Positions 54,911-63,966 of a stretch of 64,000 nt of DNA are shown here, piece by piece. The notes under the pieces were generated by a model. That model was not told where the DNA came from. It saw nothing but the letters and a program-made list of their open reading frames with translations, and did not search any database. The position numbers were made by a program, and so were the translations under genes. The stretch is from contig NZ_QZFU01000029.1 of NCBI RefSeq assembly GCF_003598715.1, positions 1 through 64,000 of the forward strand, given 5' to 3'. Source of the stretch: Nocardia panacis (GTDB lineage: Bacteria > Actinomycetota > Actinomycetes > Mycobacteriales > Mycobacteriaceae). The stretch's first letter is position 1. Each line of letters begins with the position of its first letter.

Positions 54911-54980
54911 ACCCGACCCTGGCGGCGGTATGTGATCCCCGGCACAACCGCAGCAACCGGCTCGGCTATGTTTACCGGCT

Positions 54981-56006
54981 ATGGCTTACCTGGTTACCGG
55001 GGCAACTGGGTTCATCGGTCGCTTCCTCATCCCCGAACTGCTGACGCACGGGAAGGACATTCACGTTCTGGTCCGCCCCGGCGCGGAATCCGCCGACCGG
55101 TTCGCCTGCTTGGCGCAGGAGTGGGCCGCAGGTGACCGGATCCGCGCCGTTGCGGGCGACCTGGGCAAGCCGGGGCTCGGCATCGACCCGCAATGGCTGG
55201 CCCGCCACCGTGGGCGCATCGAGCACCTGTTCCACCTCGCCGCCGGAGCCGACCTCACCGAGCGCGGCGGCGGCACCGGGAATGTCGTCGAGGCCGCCGA
55301 GGAACTGGAAGCGGGCCTGCTGCACCACATGTCGAGCGTGGCGGTCGCGGGCGCCACCGACGGACTGTTCAGCGAGGATATGTTCGACTGCGGCCAACGG
55401 CTGGCAACACCGTGGCAGCGCAGCAGTTTCGAGGCCGAACGCCTCGTGCGCGCCGCCGCGCTGCCCTGGCGGATCTACCGACCCTCCATTGTCATCGGCC
55501 ATTCGCGCACCGGCGAGATCGACCGCGTCGAGGGGCCCTACTACTTCTTCCGCCTGCTGCGAATGGGCGCGCAACTGCCGCGCCTGCTGCCGCTGCTGGT
55601 GCCCCGGCTCGGCGAAACCAATATGGTGCCGGTCGATTTCGTGGCGCGCGCCATGAATCACCTGGCCCACCTTCCCGGTTCGGCCAATACCACCTACCAC
55701 CTGGTCGACCCGCGCAGGCACGGCGCGGTCGAGGCGCTCAATCTGTTCGCCGACGAGGCGGGCGCGCCGCGCCTGGTGGAGGTCATGCCCAAGCGCACCC
55801 TGGCCATGATGCTGCGGCTGCCCGGCGCGAGTTGGGTGCTGCCGCGCATCGGCGTGCCGCTGGATGTCCTGGAGCACAGCGAGTTCGGCTGCTGGTTCGA
55901 CTGCCGCCACACCACCGCCGCCCTCGCCGACACCGATATCCGGGTGCCGCCCTTGGCAGGCTACGCACCGCTGATCTGGAAGTACTGGATCGAGAACTGG
56001 GTCTGA
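54981..56006 (+). CDS. Extended SDR / fatty-acyl-reductase-like protein lacking the YxxxK dyad
   Basis: A 341-residue NAD(P)-binding protein related to the reductase part of mycobacterial acyl-CoA reductases. Rossmann motif VTGATGFIGR (residues 5-14), active-site Ser in HHMSSVAVAG, and the family blocks RIYRPSIVIGHSRTGEIDRV and EGPYYFFRLLRMG are clear. Where the family has YxxTK (as in PYxRTKFEAE), this protein has WQRSSFEAE, so both the Tyr and the Lys are gone. ATG 54981 follows TATGTT by a few bases, so translation is probably leaderless. The C-terminal 70 residues are of the long form. It is convergent with the ALDH gene, 7 bp apart. Reductase activity is doubtful. Confidence 0.85.
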   Translation: MAYLVTGATGFIGRFLIPELLTHGKDIHVLVRPGAESADRFACLAQEWAAGDRIRAVAGDLGKPGLGIDPQWLARHRGRIEHLFHLAAGADLTERGGGTGNVVEAAEELEAGLLHHMSSVAVAGATDGLFSEDMFDCGQRLATPWQRSSFEAERLVRAAALPWRIYRPSIVIGHSRTGEIDRVEGPYYFFRLLRMGAQLPRLLPLLVPRLGETNMVPVDFVARAMNHLAHLPGSANTTYHLVDPRRHGAVEALNLFADEAGAPRLVEVMPKRTLAMMLRLPGASWVLPRIGVPLDVLEHSEFGCWFDCRHTTAALADTDIRVPPLAGYAPLIWKYWIENWV

Positions 56007-56013
56007 GGTCTGT

Positions 56014-57552
56014 CTAGCGACCGTGGCGCAACCGGAAAAAAGTTCTGGCGGTGCGCAAATGTCGGGTATGCCGGTCGAAGGTGGACAGGTTCACCGGGGC
56101 CTGGTAGCGCTTGCGCGCGATGGCCAGGGTGCGGCTGAATTCGCGCAGTCCGGGTTCGCCGTGGTGGTGGCCCTGGCCGTACTCGCCGACGCCGCCGAAC
56201 GGCAGCGCCGGAATACCGAGGTAGGCGGTCGAGGAATTGATAGTGACCACACCGACGCGCAGTTGTTCGGCCACCGCCTCCACGCCGCGCGCATCGCGGG
56301 TGAACACCGAGACCGCGTCGCCGTGGCCCACCGCGTTGATGCGCCGCACCGCCTCTCCGATATCGGACACCCTGTTCACTATCAGGACCGGGCCGATGGC
56401 CTCGCCCGTCACCGCCAGGCTCTCCTCGGGCACCTCGGCGAGCACGATCGGTTCGATATACGGGTCGCGAATCGAATCCATTCCGCCGACAACGGCTTTA
56501 CCGCCGCGGGCCAGCGCGTCGCGCACCTGTTTGCGCACCACGTCGACCTGCGACTCCAGGATCATCGGGCCGTAGGACGCCTTGCGATCCGCGCCGGGCC
56601 GCAACTTGCGGGCCTGGTCGATGACCAACTCCAGGAAACTGTCGAACACCGAATCCGCCACGTACGCGCGCTGAATGCCGGTGGGGTTCTGGCCCGCGTT
56701 GGCCATCGCGCCGAAGACCGCGGCCTCGGCCGCCTCGTCCAGCCTCGCGTCCACGTGGACGACCATGGTGCCCTTGCCATTGCGTTCGACCACCACCGGC
56801 GTCATGGTCTGCGCGCACCAGGAGATGACCTCGCGGGCGCCGTCGTCCAAACCCGCGTACGCGATCTTGTCCACCCTGGCCCGACACAGCGAAGCCGAGG
56901 TGCCCGAATCGCCGGTGACCACTTGCAGCACCGGTTGATTGGGGGCCAGTCTGGTCCAGCTCTCGGCCAGCCACACGCCGACACCCGTGGTGAGCTCGCT
57001 GGGTTTGAACACCACCGCGTTGCCCGCGGCCATCGCGTACGCGATCGACCCCATCGGCGTGAAGACCGGGTTGTTCCACGGGCCGAGCACGCCGACCACA
57101 CCCAGTGGCAGATGTCCGACACTGGCGCGCTGGTTGCGGGTGAGCCAGGTGGAGCCGAGCCTGCGTCGATCCAGTGCGCGCGCCGCGTTGCGGGCGGCCC
57201 AGTCCAGATTCTCCACCGCGAGCATGACCTCGATGGCCGCGTCGGCCTCCGGTTTGCCCGTCTCCTCGCAGACGAGTTCCACCAGTTCGCTCGCGCGCCG
57301 GGCGATACTGCGCTTCCACTCCAGCAGCCAGCGTTTGCGCGCGGCGAAACCCAGTTCGGCCCACCACTTTTCGGCAGCGGCGCCGGCGCGCACGATCCGG
57401 TTGACCTCGCCGGAGCCCATCACGGCGTAGTTGCCGACGATCTCGCCGGTGCGCGGATCGTAGGAGGTGAGCACGTTGGAATGGCCCTGCCTACCCGCAC
57501 TCGATGAATGCGACGAATGCGCTGCCACGCTCGGCTGCGCGGGTTCGGCCAT
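56014..57552 (-). CDS. Aldehyde dehydrogenase homologue lacking the catalytic cysteine
   Basis: A 512-residue ALDH-fold protein. Conserved blocks include PLGVVGVLGPWNNPVFTPMG, AMAAGNAVVFKPSELT, and, near the C terminus, PFGGVGEYGQGHHHGEPGLR. The general-base Glu is kept (VVERNGKGTMVV). The nucleophile site reads NAGQNPTGIQRAYV; families have NAGQxC here, so the Cys is replaced by Pro. ATG 57552 has GAGAGGTG upstream; the longer frame to 57753 is discarded. A normal oxidation cannot proceed through a thiohemiacetal. A binding or regulatory role, or a changed chemistry, is possible. Confidence 0.87.
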   Translation of the reverse strand: MAEPAQPSVAAHSSHSSSAGRQGHSNVLTSYDPRTGEIVGNYAVMGSGEVNRIVRAGAAAEKWWAELGFAARKRWLLEWKRSIARRASELVELVCEETGKPEADAAIEVMLAVENLDWAARNAARALDRRRLGSTWLTRNQRASVGHLPLGVVGVLGPWNNPVFTPMGSIAYAMAAGNAVVFKPSELTTGVGVWLAESWTRLAPNQPVLQVVTGDSGTSASLCRARVDKIAYAGLDDGAREVISWCAQTMTPVVVERNGKGTMVVHVDARLDEAAEAAVFGAMANAGQNPTGIQRAYVADSVFDSFLELVIDQARKLRPGADRKASYGPMILESQVDVVRKQVRDALARGGKAVVGGMDSIRDPYIEPIVLAEVPEESLAVTGEAIGPVLIVNRVSDIGEAVRRINAVGHGDAVSVFTRDARGVEAVAEQLRVGVVTINSSTAYLGIPALPFGGVGEYGQGHHHGEPGLREFSRTLAIARKRYQAPVNLSTFDRHTRHLRTARTFFRLRHGR

Positions 57553-57902
57553 GGTCACCTCTCGCGGATGTCGAGCCACGGGCCGTTCGACATCGAGCGG
57601 CCGGTCGCGGACGAGTGAGTGCTTGTCCCCCGAATAGCAGACTATGGTCGGTAGGGCAGCCGAACAAGGCACCCTTGCCGCCCCTGCGCTGCCCACGGGG
57701 TGCCGACCAGCGGCCGATCCGCTCGGCCGCTTCGGATGTGAGTAAGGACACAATTAGCGTCGCGTCCGGTGGGTACTACGCGCGCGTCCGCGCGGCGGGA
57801 ATTCGGGCGTAACATCGCGCCCGGTGCGGTGGATCACCAACCGGGAAAACGTTTTATGCGTGCGACACGATGTCGCCGCACCAGCGCCGACATGGAGAGT
57901 TG
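57553..57902. other. Divergent promoter region with palindromes
   Basis: 350 bp between the ALDH homologue and the exporter. Visible elements are GCGGCCGA-tccgc-TCGGCCGC (57710-57730), an 8-bp-arm palindrome, and AAAACGTTTT (57846-57855) 47 bp before the exporter ATG. No gene is supported. Either palindrome could be an operator. Confidence 0.5.
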
Positions 57903-58886
57903 ATGCCGAGTTCGAACCAAGCCGATTCGCCCGCAGGCGAATACGCCGTCGTTGTCGACGACATACACAAGTCGTTCGGTGACGTGCACGCCCTGCGCGG
58001 GATCAGCTTCACCGCGGCGCGCTCGAGCGTGCTCGGCATTCTCGGTCCCAATGGCGCGGGCAAGACCACAGCGGTGAAAATCCTGTCCACGCTGTTGCGT
58101 CCCGACAGCGGCCGCGCCGTCGTCGCGGGCCACGATGTGCAGTCCGACCCGGCCGGTGTGCGCCGCTCGATCATGATGACGGGCCAATACGCCGCGCTCG
58201 ACGAGAATCTGTCCGGTCGGGAGAATCTGGAACTGTTCGGCCGCCTCATGGGTCTGGCGAAGGCCGCCGCCCGCCAACGCGCCGACACCCTGCTCGAAGA
58301 GTTCGACCTGGTGAGCGCGGGCCGCCGTGCCGTGCGCCACTATTCCGGCGGTATGCGCAGGCGCGTCGATATCGCCTGCGGTCTGGTGGTTCGCCCGCAG
58401 GTGGTGTTCCTGGACGAGCCCACAACGGGTCTGGACCCGCGCAGCCGCCAGGGCGTGTGGGATCTGGTGACGGCGCTGAAGTCCCAGGGCATCACGGTGC
58501 TGCTCACCACGCAGTACCTCGAAGAGGCCGATGTGCTCAGCGACAACATCATCGTCATCGATCGGGGCACCGTCATCGCCGAGGGCACCGCCGACGAGTT
58601 GAAGGCCAGGACCGGCGGCAGCTACTGCGAGGTGGTGCCGCTGGACCCGAAGAAGTTGAGCACCGCCGCCTACGCCCTGGGCGACTTGGTCCCGGCCGCG
58701 GTCATGAACGAACTCGACGGCCTGGACAGGCTTTCCATCCCCGCCCCCGAGGGCGCGACCACGCTCACCGAGGCGCTGCGCCGACTCGACAGCGCGGGTG
58801 TGGAACTGGCCGATATCGCGCTGCGCCGCCCCTCCCTCGACGATGTGTTCCTGTCCATCACCGGTCATTCGGGCGGTCACGCGTGA
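57903..58886 (+). CDS. ABC exporter ATP-binding protein, DrrA-like
   Basis: A 327-residue ATPase of the daunorubicin-resistance type. Walker A GPNGAGKTTA, signature YSGGMRRRVD, Walker B VVFLDEPTTGLDPRS and switch region LLTTQYLEEAD are all present. The C-terminal domain of about 100 residues is typical of DrrA. ATG 57903 has GGAGAG 5 bases upstream. The stop overlaps the next gene (GTGA). It drives export of a hydrophobic compound through the two following membrane proteins. The NRPS peptide or an envelope lipid is a possible cargo. Confidence 0.92.
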   Translation: MPSSNQADSPAGEYAVVVDDIHKSFGDVHALRGISFTAARSSVLGILGPNGAGKTTAVKILSTLLRPDSGRAVVAGHDVQSDPAGVRRSIMMTGQYAALDENLSGRENLELFGRLMGLAKAAARQRADTLLEEFDLVSAGRRAVRHYSGGMRRRVDIACGLVVRPQVVFLDEPTTGLDPRSRQGVWDLVTALKSQGITVLLTTQYLEEADVLSDNIIVIDRGTVIAEGTADELKARTGGSYCEVVPLDPKKLSTAAYALGDLVPAAVMNELDGLDRLSIPAPEGATTLTEALRRLDSAGVELADIALRRPSLDDVFLSITGHSGGHA

Positions 58887-59704
58887 GTTCTTCGGTCCTC
58901 GACACATCCACCGGGGACGGGCTGTTCTTCGAACTACCCGAGGCCAGCCCGTCCTCATTCGCTCAGTGGCGCGCCCTCACCGGCCGCATCGTGCGAACCA
59001 TGGTGACCAAGGGCGAACTGGTCGTCGCCGTCATCACCCCGCTGGTGTTCACCGCGGGTTTCTACCTGCCGCTGCGCTTCGTGATGAAGTTCCAGGGCAT
59101 CAACTACGCACAGTTCGTCATGCCGATCATCGTGTTGCAGACCATGGCGTTCACCATGATGTCGAACGCGCAGATGGCGGCCTTCGAATCGGTGACCGGA
59201 CTCAATACCCGCATGCAGACCATGCCGGTGGGCTCGCTGGTGCCCTTCGCCGCCCGCATCTGCGCCGGACTGGTCCGCTCGGTCACCTCGATGACGGCGG
59301 CGCTGATCTTTGGACACATCATCGGGTTCCGCTTCGTCAACGGTTGGGGGCAGACGATCCTGTTCGTCGTCTTCGCGCTGGCGGTGGGCACGGTGCTGGC
59401 CATCGGCGCGGACGGACTCGGCAGTCTCACCAAGAGCCCGGAGTCACTGAGCCAGGCGCTCACCTTGCCCACGCTCATCTTCGGCATGCTCTCCACCGGA
59501 TTCGTGCCCGAGCGCAGCTTCCCGGAGTGGATCCGGCCGTTCGCGCGCAATCAACCGATCTCCCAATTCGCCGCCGCCCTGCGGGATATGGCCTCGGGTG
59601 GGGGAGTGACATGGGATGTGTTCTGGGTGCCGCTGGTGTGGGTGATCGGCCTCGCGGTCGTCTTCATCCCCACCGCGATCTGGGCGAGTGTGAGGCGGGC
59701 ATGA
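58883..59704 (+). CDS. ABC-2 type permease, DrrB-like
   Basis: A 273-residue membrane protein with about six hydrophobic segments, for example LVVAVITPLVFTAGFYLPL and ILFVVFALAVGTVLAIGADG. The ABC-2 signature region FGMLSTGFVPERSFPEWIRP followed by ARNQPISQF is characteristic. GTG at 58883 overlaps the DrrA-like stop by four bases, and its own stop overlaps the next ATG, so the three are translationally coupled. Confidence 0.9.
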   Translation: MSSSVLDTSTGDGLFFELPEASPSSFAQWRALTGRIVRTMVTKGELVVAVITPLVFTAGFYLPLRFVMKFQGINYAQFVMPIIVLQTMAFTMMSNAQMAAFESVTGLNTRMQTMPVGSLVPFAARICAGLVRSVTSMTAALIFGHIIGFRFVNGWGQTILFVVFALAVGTVLAIGADGLGSLTKSPESLSQALTLPTLIFGMLSTGFVPERSFPEWIRPFARNQPISQFAAALRDMASGGGVTWDVFWVPLVWVIGLAVVFIPTAIWASVRRA

Positions 59705-60558
59705 GTTCGGCGGAGGCGACAATGGACCGGGCGGACACGGCTGAGCAGGTGTTCGAGCCGCTGCCCGAGGTGCCGGACAGAAGCGAGAGTTCGCTGCGGA
59801 CCTGGGCCGAGCACAGCCTGATCCAGTGCAGGCGACTGTTGATCGGCTGGACGCGCGATCCGGCCACCACCATCCAGACCCTGGTGTATCCGGCGCTGAC
59901 CCTGCTGATGTTCAAGGTGGTGCTGGGCAACTCGATCGACAAGGCCACCGGCCTGCCCAGTGTGTACGGCCAGGTCGCGATGATCACGATCATCGCCGCC
60001 ATGTCCGGCGCGGTGGTCAGCGCGTTCGGTTTCAAAGTGGAGAAGGCGTTCGGCCTGCTGAGCCGCTTCGCCACCATGCCGATGAACCGCGCCGCCGGAC
60101 TCACCGGCCGACTGCTCGCCGAGGCGATCCGGGTCCTGATCACCACGGTGTTCGTCCTCGTGGTCGGCAGCGCGATCGGATTCCGGTTCCATCAGGGTCC
60201 GCTCGCCGCGCTGGCGCTGATCGGGATACCGGTGCTGTTCGGCGTCGCGTTCGCGGTCTTCGTGACGGCGCTGGCCACCATCTCCGAGGGCGTGATGGTG
60301 GTGAATACGGTCAGCCTGATCAGCAATCTGCTGATGTTCTTCAACTCCGGCTTCGTTCCCGTCTTCGTCTATCCGACCTGGTTGCAGGACATCGTCCGGA
60401 ACCAGCCGATGAGTTGTGCCATCGACGCGATGAAGGGTCTGTCCTACGGCGGCCCGGTGGCCGAGCCGCTGCTCGAGACGGTGGCCTGGGTCATCGGCAT
60501 CATCGTGGTGTTCGGCTATCCGGCCGTGCGCGGGTACCGCCGCGCGGCGGAAGCCTGA
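59701..60558 (+). CDS. ABC-2 type permease, DrrC-like
   Basis: A 285-residue second permease of the exporter. The cytoplasmic N terminus of about 50 residues is followed by RLLIGWTRDPATTIQTLVYP, a typical DrrB/C entry segment. The loop NSGFVPVFVYPTWLQDIVRN followed by QPMSCAIDAM marks the ABC-2 family. ATG 59701 overlaps the previous stop. The last 43 bases overlap in antisense the 3' end of the lycopene cyclase gene. Confidence 0.9.
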   Translation: MSSAEATMDRADTAEQVFEPLPEVPDRSESSLRTWAEHSLIQCRRLLIGWTRDPATTIQTLVYPALTLLMFKVVLGNSIDKATGLPSVYGQVAMITIIAAMSGAVVSAFGFKVEKAFGLLSRFATMPMNRAAGLTGRLLAEAIRVLITTVFVLVVGSAIGFRFHQGPLAALALIGIPVLFGVAFAVFVTALATISEGVMVVNTVSLISNLLMFFNSGFVPVFVYPTWLQDIVRNQPMSCAIDAMKGLSYGGPVAEPLLETVAWVIGIIVVFGYPAVRGYRRAAEA

Positions 60559-61730
60559 TCGAGGTTCGGCCCGTAGTCGAAGTCCAGCCAGCGGTTCCGG
60601 TGGGTCCAGCCGACCATGTCGAAGCGCCACCGGAACGGCCAGGTGTGGGCGACGGTATTGACCAGCGCCGCACCGAGTGCGGCGTAGTCGTCATGGGCGG
60701 ACAGTAGGGCGCGTTGACCGCGCGGCCCCTGGCCGAAGAATGAATCGAACATGGCGACAGCCTGATCCGCGGTCAGCCTGCCCAGGCCCCAGAGGCCGCG
60801 CATGCGCATCCAGTGCACCAGTCGGGCACGGGCGGGCCACAGATCGGCGCGCGGATCGCGGCCCGCGAGCAGGGCCGCGACGGCGGTGTCCACCAGGGAC
60901 AGTGAATTCGCCACGCTGTAGCCGGTGCACGGGTGCATCATGCCGCCCCGCGACCCGAAGGCAATGGCCTCGGCCACACCGGGTGTCGGGAGCGGCTGAT
61001 CCATCGGGTAGTGCGCGGCCTCGCTCGGCTCCGCACCGGTGAGGTGGATACCGTGCGCGGCGAGGCGGCGCAGGGTGCGGCTGCGCAACTCGCGCTGCGG
61101 CATACCGCCGCGCAATCCCAGACTGGTCTCCTCGAAGAGAACCCGCCCGTCCCCGAGCGGCATCGCATAGAGGAATGAGGGCGGGGCGTCGGGACTCGCG
61201 CCGTTGTCCGGCCGCCAGTCCAGTAGCAGACCCGCGCCCTCGGCGATCATGGGCGCGGCCTGCTTCACACCGACGAAGATGCCGTGCGCGCTCGCGGCGC
61301 GCCGCCGCCCCGGTCCCGGTAGTCCGCGCGCGTCGAAAACCGTCGCCGCGCGGATGGTCTCGCCATTGGACAGGTACACCGCGTGCGCGTGGACGGCGGT
61401 CGCGCGCGCGGCGCGCACGGTGACCGCGTCCAGCGCGAGCGCCGCGCGCAGACCGGCTTTGGACAGCACACCGTAGGGTCGCGGTATGCGGTGCTCGATC
61501 GTGGTCCACACCGTGGGCGCGGCGATCCGGGTGGCGATCACCGCGGGCGGCAACCAGGGCGGCAGTTCATCGAGCCAGCACGAGTAGGTGGGGATCCACT
61601 CCCGCTCCGGACGCGGATCGATGGCGGCCACGGTGAGTCCGGCGGCGGCCGCGCGGTGCGCCAGCCCCCGACCGGTCGGGCCGAGTCCGACCACGCATAG
61701 GTCGACCTCCGTCGCGGTGCGCGCGTTCAA
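60516..61730 (-). CDS. crtY: FAD-dependent lycopene cyclase (CrtY/CrtL family)
   Basis: A 404-residue flavoprotein that closes the ends of lycopene to beta-ionone rings. The dinucleotide motif is VVGLGPTGRGLAHRAA (residues 13-28). FLYAMPLG and the FEET motif (VLFEETSLG) are strongly diagnostic, as is GSRGGMMHPCTGYSVANSL. The start is TTG (61730), with no in-frame ATG nearby, so the true start is uncertain. No other carotenoid genes (crtE, crtB, crtI) are in the window. Confidence 0.85.
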   Translation of the reverse strand: MNARTATEVDLCVVGLGPTGRGLAHRAAAAGLTVAAIDPRPEREWIPTYSCWLDELPPWLPPAVIATRIAAPTVWTTIEHRIPRPYGVLSKAGLRAALALDAVTVRAARATAVHAHAVYLSNGETIRAATVFDARGLPGPGRRRAASAHGIFVGVKQAAPMIAEGAGLLLDWRPDNGASPDAPPSFLYAMPLGDGRVLFEETSLGLRGGMPQRELRSRTLRRLAAHGIHLTGAEPSEAAHYPMDQPLPTPGVAEAIAFGSRGGMMHPCTGYSVANSLSLVDTAVAALLAGRDPRADLWPARARLVHWMRMRGLWGLGRLTADQAVAMFDSFFGQGPRGQRALLSAHDDYAALGAALVNTVAHTWPFRWRFDMVGWTHRNRWLDFDYGPNLDQASAARRYPRTAG

Positions 61731-61948
61731 GGGCGCCCACCGCGCGGTCGGACATCACTCATAGAGGCATTCAATCGGGTGGCCCGTCGCGTCGCAAACC
61801 CGACCAAGCAAATGGGGGCTGGAATTCGCGCCGAAAATGCGCATGAGTCGTATGCCCACAATTTCGGTGGCCACACAACCTGAGTCGTGAAATCCATTGT
61901 GCGCCACCATAGGCTGCCGGGGAAGCGTTTTCGTTTGTTAGGGGATAG

Positions 61949-62953
61949 ATGTTGGGACGGCACCGGTGGTGGCGTGCGATGGTGGCAACGGTCCTGTTCG
62001 GGGCCGCCGTATCGGCCCTCACGCCCACTGCGGCGCAGGCCGCTCCGGAATCGATAATTGTCTCGGTGCAACAGCAGCAGGGGCGCAGACTCACCATGAC
62101 GGTGCATTCCGCCGCCATGGACACCGATATTCCGGTGGATATCCAACGCCCCGCCGATGATTCGGTCCCACGCCCCGTACTCTATTTGCTGCAGGGCGCG
62201 GCGGGCGGTATCGACGGCATCACCTGGAAGACCGCGACCGACGCATTCGAGTTCCTGGCCGACAAGAACATCAACGTGGTGAGCCCGATCGGCGGTCCGT
62301 TCAGCTACTACGCCGACTGGATCGCCGACGATCCGCGCTGGGGCCGCCAGAAGTGGCGCACCTTCCTCGTCGAGGAGTTGCCGCCGCTCATCAACGAATA
62401 CCTCCGGACCAGCGGACTCGATTCGATCGCCGGGTTCTCCATGTCGGGCACCAGTTCGCTGGCCCTCGCCGCCACCACGGGTTCGCGGTATCGCAGTGTC
62501 GCCGCCTACAGCGGCTGTGCGCAGATCAGCGATCCGATCGGTCAGGAACTGCTCGACATCACCGTCGGCACGTGGGGCCTGGGTAAACCGGAGAATATGT
62601 ACGGCCCGTCCACCGATCAGCGCTGGCGCGACAACGATCCCTATGTGCAGGCGGAGGGGTTGCGGGGTAAATCCATCTACATTTCCAGCGGTGGCGGCCT
62701 GCCCGGAAAATACGATGTGTACGACGGGCGCTTCTCCCTGCCCGGTCCCGATGGATTCGCCGCCCAGCTGACGAAGGGCGCGATCATCGAGGCCGCCACC
62801 AACTACTGCTCGCGCAATATGCGCACCCGATTGACCGCGCTCGGTATTCCGGCGACCTACGATATTCGTGCGGACGGCACCCATTCCTGGGGTTATTGGG
62901 ATGAGGCGCTGCGCAATTCATGGCCGGTGCTCGCCGCGCCGTTGGGGATCTGA
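61949..62953 (+). CDS. Secreted mycolyltransferase, antigen 85 family (second copy)
   Basis: A 334-residue paralogue of the 50344 gene. The signal peptide (MLGRHRWWRAMVATVLFGAA) ends near AQAAP. Nucleophile elbow GFSMSGTSSLAL, and His in THSWGYWDEAL. It shares YYADWIADDP, SGCAQISDP and EAATNYCSRN with the first copy. AGGGGAT precedes the ATG. Its stop is one base from the ATG of the lipase-like gene, so the two are co-transcribed. It acts in the mycomembrane. Confidence 0.92.
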   Translation: MLGRHRWWRAMVATVLFGAAVSALTPTAAQAAPESIIVSVQQQQGRRLTMTVHSAAMDTDIPVDIQRPADDSVPRPVLYLLQGAAGGIDGITWKTATDAFEFLADKNINVVSPIGGPFSYYADWIADDPRWGRQKWRTFLVEELPPLINEYLRTSGLDSIAGFSMSGTSSLALAATTGSRYRSVAAYSGCAQISDPIGQELLDITVGTWGLGKPENMYGPSTDQRWRDNDPYVQAEGLRGKSIYISSGGGLPGKYDVYDGRFSLPGPDGFAAQLTKGAIIEAATNYCSRNMRTRLTALGIPATYDIRADGTHSWGYWDEALRNSWPVLAAPLGI

Positions 62954-62954
62954 G

Positions 62955-63884
62955 ATGAGTCCATTCGGGCGTGTGAGCCTGTTCACGATCGCATTCGCCG
63001 CGGTGCTCGGTGTGCTCGCGCCGTCGGCGGCGGCAACCGCGCCGCTGTCCCAGCAGGACGTGCCCGCCGGAGTCAATGATCCGCGCTGCGCGCTCTCGGC
63101 CGCGCATCCGGATCCCGTTGTGCTGGTGCATGGTTCGGCTACCGATGTCCAGGGCAGCTTCGCGGTGATGGCCCCCGTGATCGAGCAGGCGGGCTTCTGC
63201 GTCTTCGCCGCGAATATCGGCCGCGCCCCGGTGCCCGCCGATATCGCGAGCGGCCGGGCGGGTATTCCGGGACTGAACGCGATCGAAGCCGCGCTGACCG
63301 GACGCACCGTCCACGGCATGGCCGAGATTCCCGCCATGGCCGACGAATTGACATCCGTGATTCGGATGGTGCGGGAGGCGACCGGCGCACGTCGGGTCGC
63401 ACTGGTGGGACATTCGACGGGCGGCACCGTCATCCGGCAGTACCTGAGAAGCAACGGCGGCGATGCCGTGTCCACGGTCGTCACCCTCGGCACGCCCTAT
63501 CGGGGGTCGACCTGGAACGGACTGCGCGCCGCCTATCCGGAACTGGCGAAGATCGGTCTGGACAATGCGCAGATCGCGACGCAGGTCTTCGGCGCGCCGG
63601 GTCGGCAGCAACTGCCCGACGCGTCTTTGCTCCACGCGCTCAACGCCTTCGGCGAGACCGTGCCCGGCGTTCGATACACGGCCATCGCCTCGCGCTACGA
63701 CGAGGTCATCACTCCGACCGATACCGCGCTGCTCGGCGCGACCGGGGACGGCAATCGCAATATCTGGCTCCAGGACGGCTGCCCGTCCGATTCGGCCGGT
63801 CATTCGCAGTTGCTCGTCGATCCACGATCACTCGCGCTGGTGCTTCAGGCACTGGGCGAGCAGGGCCGCATTCTCCCCTGCTGA
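62955..63884 (+). CDS. Secreted lipase-like alpha/beta hydrolase
   Basis: A 309-residue exported hydrolase. The signal peptide (VSLFTIAFAAVLGVLAPSAA) is followed by the lipase start VVLVHGSATDVQGSF. Nucleophile GHSTGG (ALVGHSTGGTVIRQYL), with the acid in RYDEVITP and His in SAGHSQLL. This resembles EstA/triacylglycerol lipases of actinomycetes. It starts one base after the mycolyltransferase stop, which suggests a linked role with trehalose mycolates or other envelope lipids. Confidence 0.9.
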   Translation: MSPFGRVSLFTIAFAAVLGVLAPSAAATAPLSQQDVPAGVNDPRCALSAAHPDPVVLVHGSATDVQGSFAVMAPVIEQAGFCVFAANIGRAPVPADIASGRAGIPGLNAIEAALTGRTVHGMAEIPAMADELTSVIRMVREATGARRVALVGHSTGGTVIRQYLRSNGGDAVSTVVTLGTPYRGSTWNGLRAAYPELAKIGLDNAQIATQVFGAPGRQQLPDASLLHALNAFGETVPGVRYTAIASRYDEVITPTDTALLGATGDGNRNIWLQDGCPSDSAGHSQLLVDPRSLALVLQALGEQGRILPC

Positions 63885-63904
63885 ATTACCCGCGGCCCTG
63901 ACCG

Positions 63905-63938
63905 GTCCGGCCGATCGAGCGGAGTCGATCGGCCGGAC
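63905..63938. terminator. Bidirectional 14-bp hairpin terminator
   Basis: GTCCGGCCGATCGA (63905-63918) and TCGATCGGCCGGAC (63925-63938) pair perfectly around a 6-base loop. It lies between the lipase stop and the stop of a convergent gene at the right edge. Confidence 0.8.
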
Positions 63939-63966
63939 GCGGTCGAACTATTGCTTGCGCACGAAC

